Program-made: the position numbers and the translations under genes | Notes under the pieces: generated by a model | What the model was told of the DNA's origin: nothing | The model's database searches: none | Seen by the model: the letters and a program-made list of their open reading frames with translations, nothing else | DNA from: Gottfriedia acidiceleris | GTDB taxonomy: Bacteria; Bacillota; Bacilli; Bacillales; Bacillaceae_G | Direction of reading: 5' to 3' | NCBI RefSeq assembly: GCF_023115465.1 | Contig: NZ_CP096034.1 | Span: 806,001 to 870,000 of the forward strand | Length of the DNA stretch: 64,000 bases | In this document: piece after piece, positions 18,791-28,300 of the stretch | Numbering within the stretch: the stretch's first letter is position 1 | How the letters are laid out: every line of letters begins with the position of its first letter

Positions 18791-18820
18791 AAAACTCCTT
18801 ACAAAAGTAGGGAGTTTTAA
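18791..18820 (+). terminator. terminator of Mn catalase
   Basis: AAAACTCC (18791-18798) pairs with GGAGTTTT (18811-18818). Confidence 0.8.
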
Positions 18821-18859
18821 TTTTACCTATAATTTTTGCTGATTAAGCAAAGCAAAATT

Positions 18860-19714
18860 TTAAATATATCGACCATAATCAGGTTTGGCGATTGAGTTGA
18901 AGTTTTTAACTAAGTAGTCTAATTGTTCATTTAACTCGTCTTCTAGCAATGGAAAGCCGTGACCTGTTATTGCTCTTTTAGGGTGTAAAGCTTGTAGTTT
19001 TTTAACAGAATTAAATGCTGCCTCCCAATCTGTTGTCAAATATCTAGGAGGACCATTTATTTCTTTTTGTTGAGTTAGAACGGAATAAATAGAGTCTTGT
19101 TTAACATTAACAAAGGCGTCTCCCGCAATCAGTAATTGATCATCATCTCTAAAAAGTGAAATATGTCCAGGTGAATGACCCGGTGTATGAATCCATTGCC
19201 AATTTGGCATTTCGGGTACAGAACCATTTGCAGGAAGAACATGGATATATTCTCCTAAATTAATTCCTTCGTTTGGGAACAATGGGGATAACTTTGCTAT
19301 TAATCCACCTTCAACTGTTCCATCTGGCTCTGGGTAATTCTTTTCTCCTGTTAAATAAGGTAACTCCTTTTCATGCGCATAAACAGGTATATTGAATTCT
19401 TTTATTAAGTCAAAGATTGCACCGATATGATCAAAATGTCCATGAGTAAGTATAATTGCTTTTAATTTGTGTTTTTCACCGAATCGTTTTTCAGCTAACT
19501 CCATAATATTATCAAATGATTTTGGCATACCGGCATCAATTAATACCCACTCACTTGTTAAATTAGGATTACCGTATAAGCAAAAATTCACAATTTGGTT
19601 AGTTTCATAAAATAAATCATTCGCTAATTCAAACCCATTCCCACTCGATTTAGAAGTAATAGGCATATAATGAAATTCCTTATTCTTTTTTTGTAGATCA
19701 ATTGAATTATTCAT
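18860..19714 (-). CDS. MBL-fold metallo-hydrolase
   Basis: 284 residues with the dizinc motif THGHFDHIGA and later HTPGHSPGHI, AGDAF and GHGFPLL ligand segments, a complete metallo-beta-lactamase-fold hydrolase. Glyoxalase-II-like or lactonase-like chemistry is possible; substrate unknown. Start ATG at 19714 chosen because GGAGG lies just upstream; an in-frame ATG at 19726 is inside/before that site. No signal peptide. It converges with the Mn catalase gene. Confidence 0.9.
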   Translation of the reverse strand: MNNSIDLQKKNKEFHYMPITSKSSGNGFELANDLFYETNQIVNFCLYGNPNLTSEWVLIDAGMPKSFDNIMELAEKRFGEKHKLKAIILTHGHFDHIGAIFDLIKEFNIPVYAHEKELPYLTGEKNYPEPDGTVEGGLIAKLSPLFPNEGINLGEYIHVLPANGSVPEMPNWQWIHTPGHSPGHISLFRDDDQLLIAGDAFVNVKQDSIYSVLTQQKEINGPPRYLTTDWEAAFNSVKKLQALHPKRAITGHGFPLLEDELNEQLDYLVKNFNSIAKPDYGRYI

Positions 19715-19859
19715 AATATCCTCCATTAAGTGTTGATTAACTTTTTTAGTCTTCTTTTATAAGTGTTTTTTATTCTAATAGAGATAACTAAATGCAAATT
19801 GAATTAAACACTTTCATTTAACAAAAGCTAATCATAAAAATAAAAAAGGTAGTGAATAT

Positions 19860-20696
19860 ATGCATACAGTTTGGAAAGGTACAATCAGTATGGGACTAGT
19901 TACAATCCCAGTAAAGTTGTTTTCAGCAGTTGAGGATAAGGATATTAAATTTCGTCAATATCATAAAGATTGTAAAACACCTATCTCCTATAAAAAGGTT
20001 GCTAGTTGTGACGATGAAGTTACTCCCGAAGAAATTATTAAAGTATTTGAAACACCAAATGGTAGAGTTGTGGAAATTACAGAAGAGGAAATGAATAAAT
20101 TAAAAGAAGAATTTGAACTAAAAACTGTATCAATCATTGATTTTGTCAAACTAGCAGAAATTGATCCAGTGTATTTTGATCGAACTTATTATATTGGTCC
20201 GGATTCTGGTGGAACAAAGGCATATGCTTTACTTTCCGAAATATTGAAGAAAAGTAAGAAAATCGGTCTTGCAAAAATTACAATTCGTAGCAAACAGCGT
20301 TTAGCTGCTATTCGGCCATATAAAAACGCAATTATTCTTGAAACATTGCATTTTCCAGATGAGATTAGAGCAATTGAAAATCTGCCAGGTGGTGTTCCTG
20401 AAAAGGCAGGATTAGCGGAGCGTGAATTACAGGCTGGTATGATGCTAGTTGAACAATTAACGACAACGTTTAATCCAGAAAACTATACCGATACATATCG
20501 TACAGCATTAGAGCAATTAATTTCGGATAAAGTTAATAAAAATGATTATATCGCGACAGGGCAGGAGAAACCGGCAGAACAAAAAAATGTTGTTGATTTA
20601 ATGTCTGCATTACAAGCGAGTATCGATCGAACAAAAGGACAAGCAACACCTCCGAAAAAGCCTAAAACTAAAGCGCCTAAAAAAGCAACGAGTTAA
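19860..20696 (+). CDS. ku: non-homologous end-joining protein Ku
   Basis: 278 residues starting MHTVWKGTISMGLVTIPVKL, the unmistakable bacterial Ku N-terminus. It forms a homodimeric ring on DNA ends and recruits LigD. The C-terminus is lysine-rich (PKKPKTKAPKKATS), as in Ku proteins with DNA-binding tails. AAAGGTAG precedes the ATG. The ligase gene follows 13 bases after the stop, and the polymerase gene 12 bases further, forming a three-gene NHEJ operon. I could not identify a sporulation sigma promoter upstream with confidence. Confidence 0.97.
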   Translation: MHTVWKGTISMGLVTIPVKLFSAVEDKDIKFRQYHKDCKTPISYKKVASCDDEVTPEEIIKVFETPNGRVVEITEEEMNKLKEEFELKTVSIIDFVKLAEIDPVYFDRTYYIGPDSGGTKAYALLSEILKKSKKIGLAKITIRSKQRLAAIRPYKNAIILETLHFPDEIRAIENLPGGVPEKAGLAERELQAGMMLVEQLTTTFNPENYTDTYRTALEQLISDKVNKNDYIATGQEKPAEQKNVVDLMSALQASIDRTKGQATPPKKPKTKAPKKATS

Positions 20697-20709
20697 ATAG
20701 GAGGTAGTA

Positions 20710-21654
20710 ATGGAGCTAGATCCAATTTTTCCTTTTGAGCCTATTTCTTCAGATATTGTACCAAATGGTCCTGAGTGGATTTCGCAAATTAAATGGGACG
20801 GTGTTAGAATCCTAACCTATTTTGATGGGAAAGAAGTGAAATTATTTAACCGTAAATTAAATGATCGTACAAATATTTTTCCAGAGCTAACGGATATAAA
20901 ATCCTATTCGACTGCACACTCAATCATTTTAGACGGGGAGGTCATCGCTCTCGATCAAAACGGTAATCCATCGTTTCATGAAGTAATGCGAAGGGATGGA
21001 ATTAGACGCATGGATCGAATTGATTCAGCTATAGAAGCTGTACCTATTTACTATATGATTTTTGATATTCTTTTTTACAATGGAGAATGGGTTACGCAAT
21101 TATCTCTCCAAGAGAGACAAAATTTATTATTAGAATCAATTCAACCTAATAAGCAAATTCAGTTAGTTCCAAATAATACTGATGGTGTTGCCTTATTTGA
21201 AGTTGCGAAACAACATAATTTAGAAGGTATCGTATGTAAAAATTTAAATAGTAAATACTTGATCAATGGTAAGCACAATGCGTGGCAAAAAGTAAAAAAT
21301 TATAAGGACGTTATTGCTGTAATCGGTGGGGTAACGTATCGTTCTGGAATTGTTAATTCTATTTTAGTAGGACTTTATAACGAAAATAATCAACTTGTTT
21401 TTATAGGGCATGTTGGAACAGGAAAATTAACGAAATCAGAATGGAAAGACCTTACTACAGTCATTAATACGATTAAAATAGAAAACAATCCATTTAGTAG
21501 CCAACCAAAAAGAATAAAGGAAATTCAATGGATTCAGCCATTGCTAACTGTTAAAGTTCAATTCATTGAATGGACTGAAGGTCATTCATTAAGACAACCA
21601 AGTATCCAAGCTTTTATCGAAAAAGATCCGAAAGAATGTACACTTACAGATTAG
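20710..21654 (+). CDS. ligD: LigD-type ATP-dependent DNA ligase (ligase domain only)
   Basis: 314 residues. Adenylation domain with the catalytic lysine Lys28 in QIKWDGVRI, LDGEVIAL (motif III), GIVCKN (motif IV) and WQKVKN (motif V), followed by an OB-fold domain (about residues 205-305, GHVGTGKL and VQFIEWTEGHSLRQPS). It seals ends bridged by Ku. In B. subtilis LigD, ligase and polymerase are one chain of about 610 residues; here they are separate genes. AGGAGG precedes the ATG. Second gene of the NHEJ operon. Confidence 0.93.
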   Translation: MELDPIFPFEPISSDIVPNGPEWISQIKWDGVRILTYFDGKEVKLFNRKLNDRTNIFPELTDIKSYSTAHSIILDGEVIALDQNGNPSFHEVMRRDGIRRMDRIDSAIEAVPIYYMIFDILFYNGEWVTQLSLQERQNLLLESIQPNKQIQLVPNNTDGVALFEVAKQHNLEGIVCKNLNSKYLINGKHNAWQKVKNYKDVIAVIGGVTYRSGIVNSILVGLYNENNQLVFIGHVGTGKLTKSEWKDLTTVINTIKIENNPFSSQPKRIKEIQWIQPLLTVKVQFIEWTEGHSLRQPSIQAFIEKDPKECTLTD

Positions 21655-21666
21655 GGGAAGTAAGAT

Positions 21667-22911
21667 ATGAATCATTACTTTTTTCAAAAACGTAATAAAA
21701 TTTATACAGGCATTTTCTTTATTTTAGGATTCAATATAAAAGATGAAAGCTTTTTAGTAGGACTGAAAAAAGAAAATGATATTTTGCAAATGGGGACCTT
21801 TTCAAATGGTCTTAGCGAAGAAGAGAAGGGTATATTGATTAAAGCAATTGAAGCAAATAAAAAAAGCAAAAAAGGTAATATAAAATATGTTGAACCTGGG
21901 ATTTGTATTGAACTTGAGTTTCAAAGTATAGAAAACAACCAATTAACAAATGCAAAATTTATATCCTTTCAATTAAAGCATGCATGGAATGAATGTACTT
22001 GGGATGGCTTACTATTGGGTAATCTTAATTTGGAGGAAGAATTAACACTTACCAGTCCTGAAAAAGTAATATGGAAGGATCCATATATAAATAAAGAGAG
22101 CTTTGTTTCGTATTTAGCTCAAATATCCAGTTATATGCTTCCATTTCTAAAAAATCGTTTATTAACATCGATTCGTTTTCCGAATGGAATAGACGGTGAA
22201 TCTTTTTTTCAAAAAAACTGTCCAGATTATGCTCCGGGTTTTATTAAAACTGAAGAACATGAGGGGAATAATTTTATTATTTGTAATGATTTATCAACTT
22301 TGCTGTGGTTAGGAAATCAATTAGCAATCGAATACCATATACCTTTTCAAACATATAGAGCCAATAATCCGATTGAAATCGTATTCGATTTAGATCCACC
22401 TAATGCAGATGCATTTCCTTTAGCAATAAAAGCCGCATTGGAAATGAAATTAATCTTTGATTCTTTTCAAATAAAAAGCTACCCAAAGGTATCTGGAAGT
22501 AAAGGAATTCAAATTCATATTCCAATTAAAGAAAATTCTCTTACCTATGATGAAACAAGAGTATTTACATCTTTTATTGCACATTATTTAATTGAAAAAT
22601 TTCCAGATGATTTTACGATTGAAAGATTTAAAAAAAATCGAGGGAAACGTCTCTATATTGATTATGTTCAGCACGCAAAAGGAAAAACCATTATTTCCCC
22701 ATACTCAACAAGGGGAAAAGAAAAACCAACTGTTGCAACTCCTCTATTTTGGGATGAGGTAAATAATCAATTAAAAATCGAAACTTTTACAATCCCGTTT
22801 GTACTAAATCGGTTAGAAAATAGTTCTTGTCCAATGGATGATTATTTTGATCAAGAAAATAATTCTTTAATTGACTTAATTTCAAAAATTAAAGAAAACG
22901 AATCAAAGTAA
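21667..22911 (+). CDS. LigD-type DNA polymerase/primase with N-terminal OB-like domain
   Basis: 414 residues. Residues about 135-414 are the archaeo-eukaryotic-primase-like polymerase of LigD: metal-binding FDLDPP (Asp241, Asp243), SGSKGIQIHIPI, third acid Asp332 in YIDYVQHAKGKT, and SPYSTRGKEKPTVATPL. Residues 1 to about 125 look like another ligase-type OB fold (LVGLKKENDIL and VEPGICIELEF), although the ligase ORF upstream already ends with its own OB fold. It would fill gaps at Ku-bound ends. AGGGGAAG precedes the ATG. Last gene of the operon, followed by a terminator. Confidence 0.88.
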   Translation: MNHYFFQKRNKIYTGIFFILGFNIKDESFLVGLKKENDILQMGTFSNGLSEEEKGILIKAIEANKKSKKGNIKYVEPGICIELEFQSIENNQLTNAKFISFQLKHAWNECTWDGLLLGNLNLEEELTLTSPEKVIWKDPYINKESFVSYLAQISSYMLPFLKNRLLTSIRFPNGIDGESFFQKNCPDYAPGFIKTEEHEGNNFIICNDLSTLLWLGNQLAIEYHIPFQTYRANNPIEIVFDLDPPNADAFPLAIKAALEMKLIFDSFQIKSYPKVSGSKGIQIHIPIKENSLTYDETRVFTSFIAHYLIEKFPDDFTIERFKKNRGKRLYIDYVQHAKGKTIISPYSTRGKEKPTVATPLFWDEVNNQLKIETFTIPFVLNRLENSSCPMDDYFDQENNSLIDLISKIKENESK

Positions 22912-22946
22912 AAACTCCCTAATTAGATTAAATAGGGAGTTTTTTT
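22910..22946 (+). terminator. terminator of ku-ligD operon
   Basis: AAAAACTCCCTA (22910-22921) pairs with TAGGGAGTTTTT (22933-22944); the symmetric A/T flanks also allow use by the opposing RNase J gene. Confidence 0.92.
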
Positions 22947-22958
22947 ATTTCTATATTT

Positions 22959-24632
22959 CTATATTTCAATGATTATTGGTAAAATCATTGGTTTTCTCTT
23001 TGTTTTCGTAAATAAAAATTGTCCAAGAGACCTTTTAATATTTTGCTTCATAACTCCCCATTGGAGTTTGTTTTCATCAAGTAATTCGTTTATGGATGAT
23101 GTGACGATTTGATTTACTTCCTTCAATAAACTTTCTGAATCACGCGCATAGACAAATCCTCTTGAAATGGTATCAGGACCTGAGATAATTTTTCTTTCCA
23201 TTTTATTAATGGTGATGACGATTACAAGCATTCCATCTTCAGCAAGCTGTTTTCGATCTCTAAGGACAATGTTACCAACATCTCCTATGCCCATTCCATC
23301 AACATAAATATTTCCTGCTGGAATTCTTCGGCTTTGAATTGCTTCTGATTCTAGAATATCGACAACATCACCATTTTTAATAATAAAAATATTATTTCGT
23401 TTGACACCAACAGATTCAGCAAGAGAACGATGATGGTGGAGCATTCTGTATTCACCATGAATTGGAATAAAATATTTTGGCTTCATTAATGTAAGCATGA
23501 GCTTAAGCTCCTCTTGATAAGCATGACCAGAAACATGCATTCCAGTTGAGCTTCCTGAACCATATATAACATTTGCTCCGAGATTGTAAAAATTATCGAT
23601 AATTTTAGAAACGCCGCGTTCATTACCAGGAATTGGTGAAGCAGCTAAAATCACAGTATCACCAGGATAAATGTCAACCCCTCTAAAGCTGGAGCTAGCT
23701 AGACGAGCAAGAGCTGCAAGCGGTTCACCTTGACTACCTGTACATAAAATTGTAATGGCTTCTGGTGCGAAATTATTAATTTCTTCTGTATCAATCAACA
23801 TACCTTCAGGGATTGATAAATAGCCTTGCTCCATCGCGACTTGAACAACATTTACCATGCTTCTACCAAGTAGAGCTAACTTCCGATTAGTGATAATTGA
23901 TGCATCAACTATTTGTTGCACGCGATGTACATTTGAAGCAAATGTTGAAATAATGACTCTCTGTTTTGCCTTCATAAAAGCATCTACTATATGCTCTCCA
24001 ACAATCCGTTCGGATGGTGTTGAACCTGGCCGTTCAGCGTTTGTGCTCTCTGATAAAAGTAATAAAACACCTTTGCTACCTATTTCGGCCATTTTATGAA
24101 TATCTGGATATTGATTGTTAACAGGAGTTAAATCAAATTTAAAATCGCCAGTATGTACAACAGTGCCTTCAGGTGTTTCAAATACGATACCTAAACAATC
24201 AGGTATACTATGATTTGTTTTAAAAAATGAAATCGAAAAATGCTCAAATTTAATAACTGAATCAGAATCGATTAAAATTAGTTCAGTTTCTCCTAATAAT
24301 CCATGCTCTTTTAATTTAAGCTCAATTAATCCAAGCGTTAATCTCGTTGCATAGACTGGAATATTCAATTGCTTCAAAAGATAAGGGATTCCACCAATAT
24401 GGTCTTCATGACCATGTGTAACAAATAAGCCTTTAATCTTTTCTTGGTTTTCCTTTAGATACGTAATATCTGGAATGATTAAATCAACACCTAATAAACT
24501 CTCGTCAGGAAACTTAGAACCGCAGTCTATTAAAATAATCTCTTTTAAGTATTGAATAGCATACATATTTTTTCCAATTTCATTAATTCCACCTAAAGCA
24601 AAAACCGATAGCATACTTTTTGTTGGACTCAA
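22959..24632 (-). CDS. ribonuclease J family protein (RNase J1-like paralogue)
   Basis: 557 residues, full-length RNase J: MBL core with zinc ligands in THGHEDHIGG (His73, His75, Asp77, His78), beta-CASP segment with LLLSESTNAERPGS and IISTFASNVHR, PIHGEYRM, and the C-terminal domain ending KPMILPIIIEI as RNase J1 does. RNase J degrades and matures RNA by 5'-3' exo and endo cleavage. The chromosomal context is not that of rnjA or rnjB in B. subtilis, so this may be an additional copy. ATG follows AGGAGG. It converges on the NHEJ operon. Confidence 0.88.
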   Translation of the reverse strand: MSPTKSMLSVFALGGINEIGKNMYAIQYLKEIILIDCGSKFPDESLLGVDLIIPDITYLKENQEKIKGLFVTHGHEDHIGGIPYLLKQLNIPVYATRLTLGLIELKLKEHGLLGETELILIDSDSVIKFEHFSISFFKTNHSIPDCLGIVFETPEGTVVHTGDFKFDLTPVNNQYPDIHKMAEIGSKGVLLLLSESTNAERPGSTPSERIVGEHIVDAFMKAKQRVIISTFASNVHRVQQIVDASIITNRKLALLGRSMVNVVQVAMEQGYLSIPEGMLIDTEEINNFAPEAITILCTGSQGEPLAALARLASSSFRGVDIYPGDTVILAASPIPGNERGVSKIIDNFYNLGANVIYGSGSSTGMHVSGHAYQEELKLMLTLMKPKYFIPIHGEYRMLHHHRSLAESVGVKRNNIFIIKNGDVVDILESEAIQSRRIPAGNIYVDGMGIGDVGNIVLRDRKQLAEDGMLVIVITINKMERKIISGPDTISRGFVYARDSESLLKEVNQIVTSSINELLDENKLQWGVMKQNIKRSLGQFLFTKTKRKPMILPIIIEI

Positions 24633-24743
24633 AATCCTATTCCTCCTAGTACATTGAAAAGTTTAAACATTTTCCTTAAAGAAATTGACATATATTTCTT
24701 AGTATGTGCGTATACGTAAAAATCATTCAATTGTGGGTCTGTA

Positions 24744-24775
24744 TAAAAAAATGAGCCGGCATAGACCGAGCTCAA
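24744..24775 (-). terminator. terminator of the 68-residue gene
   Basis: Minus strand: GAGC-T-CGG pairs with CCG-GCTC (24752-24772, one bulged T), then a T-run to 24744. Confidence 0.85.
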
Positions 24776-24782
24776 TTTTGAA

Positions 24783-24989
24783 TCACTCTTCGAAATAATT
24801 TTTAAATGGTTTTTTAGGTGTATGTGTTGCATTACGATAATAAGGATTATCCACAGTAGAATCTTTAGGATCCAAATTTGTTTTAATAACTAATGACGGT
24901 CCCGTTGTACCATGTTCAGCAATAATCCGATCGTTTAATTCATTAAAATCAGGAAGTTTTTTATTCCCTGGTTGTAATGGTTCAGACAT
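24783..24989 (-). CDS. small hydrophilic protein, unknown
   Basis: 68 residues from the ATG at 24989, which has CAGGAGGTGG directly upstream; the longer frame to 25100 has no ribosome site. Sequence begins MSEPLQPGNKKLPDFNELND and ends HTPKKPFKNYFEE; polar, proline-rich, no membrane segment or cysteine. I do not recognise the family. Its own terminator follows, so it is a free-standing unit between RNase J and the first protease. Confidence 0.7.
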   Translation of the reverse strand: MSEPLQPGNKKLPDFNELNDRIIAEHGTTGPSLVIKTNLDPKDSTVDNPYYRNATHTPKKPFKNYFEE

Positions 24990-25317
24990 ATAACCACCTC
25001 CTGACAATAGGATGGTTTCTCTAAGGAAAATTATGTATTTGAGTAAGTAAAAAGAAGAACATAAATAAGGATCAAAGGATATGTACTTGCTTTTTGCCAT
25101 TTACATACTGATTTAAAGAGTTAAGCTATCTAAAATAAAAAATCAACTGTTATAAAAATCGATAGGATTGCTGATTTTATTTTTGTTTCTCTATCTTTTT
25201 TTGTTGAAAATGTTGGAATTATAAAAAAATTTGTAGTTGATAAAATTTATGAAATCTAAAATTCTGTCAAATTTCAATATAATAAAACTATCAAAAGAGA
25301 GAGGAAGATGGGGGAAA
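24990..25317 (+). other. intergenic region before first subtilase
   Basis: 328 bases without a gene. It holds an AT-rich hairpin, AAAATAAAAAATCA (25133-25146) against TGATTTTATTTTT (25172-25184), which resembles a terminator but follows no plus-strand gene. The protease ribosome site is GATGGGGG just before 25318. No promoter stands out. Confidence 0.5.
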
Positions 25318-28300
25318 ATGAAAAAGAGAATCAAAAAAAATGTTACGACCCTAGCTGTAACAACAGGGCTTGTAACTAGCGTATTTAATCCGATTTCTAT
25401 TCAACACAGTGTTCATGCACAATCAACGTCAAAAGTTGAACAAGTTTTATCAGCTCTTACACCAGAACAACGTGAGGCGATTAAACAATTAAAAATCAGT
25501 GATCAAGAAGGACTTCAAGTATCTCCTGATTTAGATCTAACAAGTGATTCGCCAACTTCTGTCATTGTTGAATTTAAGGACAAGCCAGCAAAAACAGCAG
25601 TAACCGTAGCAGAAACTGAAGGAACAACTCTTTCTGAAGCAGATGCACAAGCAAAAGTAGATGCTTCACACGAATCGTTTGATCAAGATTTAAAAACGAT
25701 TTTTAGTAAAGAGTTAAATGAAAAGAAAAATCCATATAAAATTAAACGCTCTTACAAAAAAGCATTTAATGGGGTTTCAATGACACTCCCTGCTAATAAA
25801 ATTAAATCATTACTTAAATCGAATGCTGTTCAGGCAGTTTGGAGTGATTTACAAGTTCAATTAGATGATCCAACTGTTAAAGAACAAGCGTCTGGACAAC
25901 AAGGTCCAACTCATAATATGGTAACGTTCCCTGGCGTTGAAAAACTTCATGAAGAAGGTTATACAGGAAAAGGTGTAAGAATCGGTATTCTTGATACAGG
26001 AATCGATTACAATCACCCGGATTTAAAAGGTGCATTTAAAGGTGGATACGACTTCGTCGATAATGACAATGATCCGATGGAGACAACCTATGCGGATTGG
26101 CAGAAATCGGGACAACCTGAAACAAGTGGTGGTGAAGCCTACTATACTGAGCATGGAACGCATGTAGCCGGAATTATTGCTGGACAAGGTAAAAATAATG
26201 CGGACTTTTCTGTGACTGGTGTTGCACCAGACGCTGATATTTACTCTTATCGTGTTCTAGGAGCATACGGATCTGGGCAAACTTCAGCAATATTGGCAGG
26301 TATTGATAAAGCAGTTTCAGACGGAATGGATATCATTAGTATGTCATTAGGAGCAAGCTACAATGACCCGTTATTCCCTACGGCAATTGCAGTTAATAAT
26401 GCCGTCCTTTCAGGGGTTACAGCAGTAGTGGCAGCAGGAAATTCTGGAAATAAGATGTATTCGCTAGGTTCTCCAGGAAATTCACCTTTGGCAATTACGG
26501 TTGGAGCAAGTGATACGTCTGTTACCATACCACAATTTTCAGCAACTGCTCATCCGTCAACAGGTGATACGCCAGTGGATATGAAGTTAGCTGCACAAGG
26601 GTATTCTGATAATGTAGCAGATTTACAAGGTCAAACATTTAAATTGGTAAATGTAGGATTTGGTAAAGATACTTCATACTATAAACGTGATTCGAATGGT
26701 AATTTGATACCAAGAGATGTTGATGGAAAAATTGTTGTTGCAACACGTGGTAGCGTAAGTATAGCAGATATCGTCTCTATTGCTAAAAAGCATGGAGCAA
26801 AGGCTGTTATATTAAGCAATGCAGATAATGATCCATTTCAAGATGTATATTTAGGAAATACATTTGGATATATCCCAACATTTTTAATAAACAGTAAACA
26901 AGGTCATGCTATTACAGGTGATTTACCGCTAACAAACGCAAAGTTAGATGCTTCGATCGACTTTACATTTGGTAATATGAGTCAAACTGTCACACAAGGT
27001 AATAAATTAGCAGACTTTAGTTCTAGAGGTCCATCTCGTGTGTTATATGATATTAAACCAGAAGTAACAGCACCTGGTGTATCTGTATTCTCGACTGTAC
27101 CTGCTTATATGCATAAGGATGATAATGGCAATGCACTAACTGATTATCAAAATGCGTATGAACGTTTATCCGGAACATCGATGGCTACACCAAATGTTTC
27201 TGGGGTAGCAGCTTTATTAAAACAAGCTCATCCTGACATGACGCCAGCCGATATTAAGGCAACATTAATGAATACAGCTGATCCATTAAATGATAAATAT
27301 AGCGTATACGAAGTAGGTGCTGGTCTAGTTAATCCGTATAAAGCTGTTCATACACAAACAGAAATTCAAGTGAAAGACAAGACGAAAACGTTAAGCAGTA
27401 ATGCGAAAGATTCGAGTGATACTACTCTAGCAAGTAAAGGAATTAAAACAATTAAAAATATTACAGGTGCATTAAGCTTTGGGGAGCAAGCAGTTAATGG
27501 TAAAGATCTGACTGATCAACGTTCCATCACTTTATTTAATAAAGGCTCTGAAGATAAAACGTATGATGTAAAGGTTCAATTCCAGACATTGGATGGCCGA
27601 TTTACAAATGACTCTAGAGCGGATCAAGATGCTGTAGCTAATGGCGTTACGCTAGATGTGAAATCATCTGTAAAAGTAAAACGATATAGCAGTGCGAATA
27701 TGGATGCCACAATCAATGTGCCTAAAACTGCTAAACTTGGAACGTATGAAGGATATGTTGTTTACACAAATCAAAAGAATCCTGATGAAACGTATAAAAT
27801 TCCATTTGCAATTCATACAGTTGAAGAAGGAATTGATTATGTAAAAGGTGAACCATCTGCTTTCACAATACCTTACGAAGCAGCTAGCACTGCAACAAGA
27901 TGGTCAGTGGGCTTGGACTTCAAACTGAAATCTCATATGCGTACATTTGACTTCTTCCTTGTTGATCCAAAAACAAACGAAGAAATTGGATATCTTGGTA
28001 CAGCGGACGGAATGGGAGCGGATGAGAATATTGAATATTATTTCAAAGGTATATTGAACCAAGGACAATATTATCCATTAACAGGAAACCCTGATAACCC
28101 AATTACATTTGATTATAAGGAAGTTGACCCTGGATTATGGAAAATACGAATGGTTGGTACTAATGATAAAGGTGTAACCTTTACGAATGACGCTCCAATT
28201 TTTTATGGAGAGAAAGAGCCAAAGGTTACAATGAACTATGAAGCAGGTCAAATCGTTGAAACAGCGAATGCAACTGACAAAACTGTTGCCGTAACAGGTA

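Noticed and set aside
18860-24632. Possible DNA-based defence island (MBL, Ku, ligase, polymerase, RNase J)
   Set aside because: All components fit ordinary NHEJ and RNA metabolism; no nuclease sensor, helicase or effector is present.
24629-24832. 67-codon minus-strand frame between RNase J and the 68-residue gene
   Set aside because: Overlaps the 3' end and terminator of the 68-residue gene and has no ribosome site.
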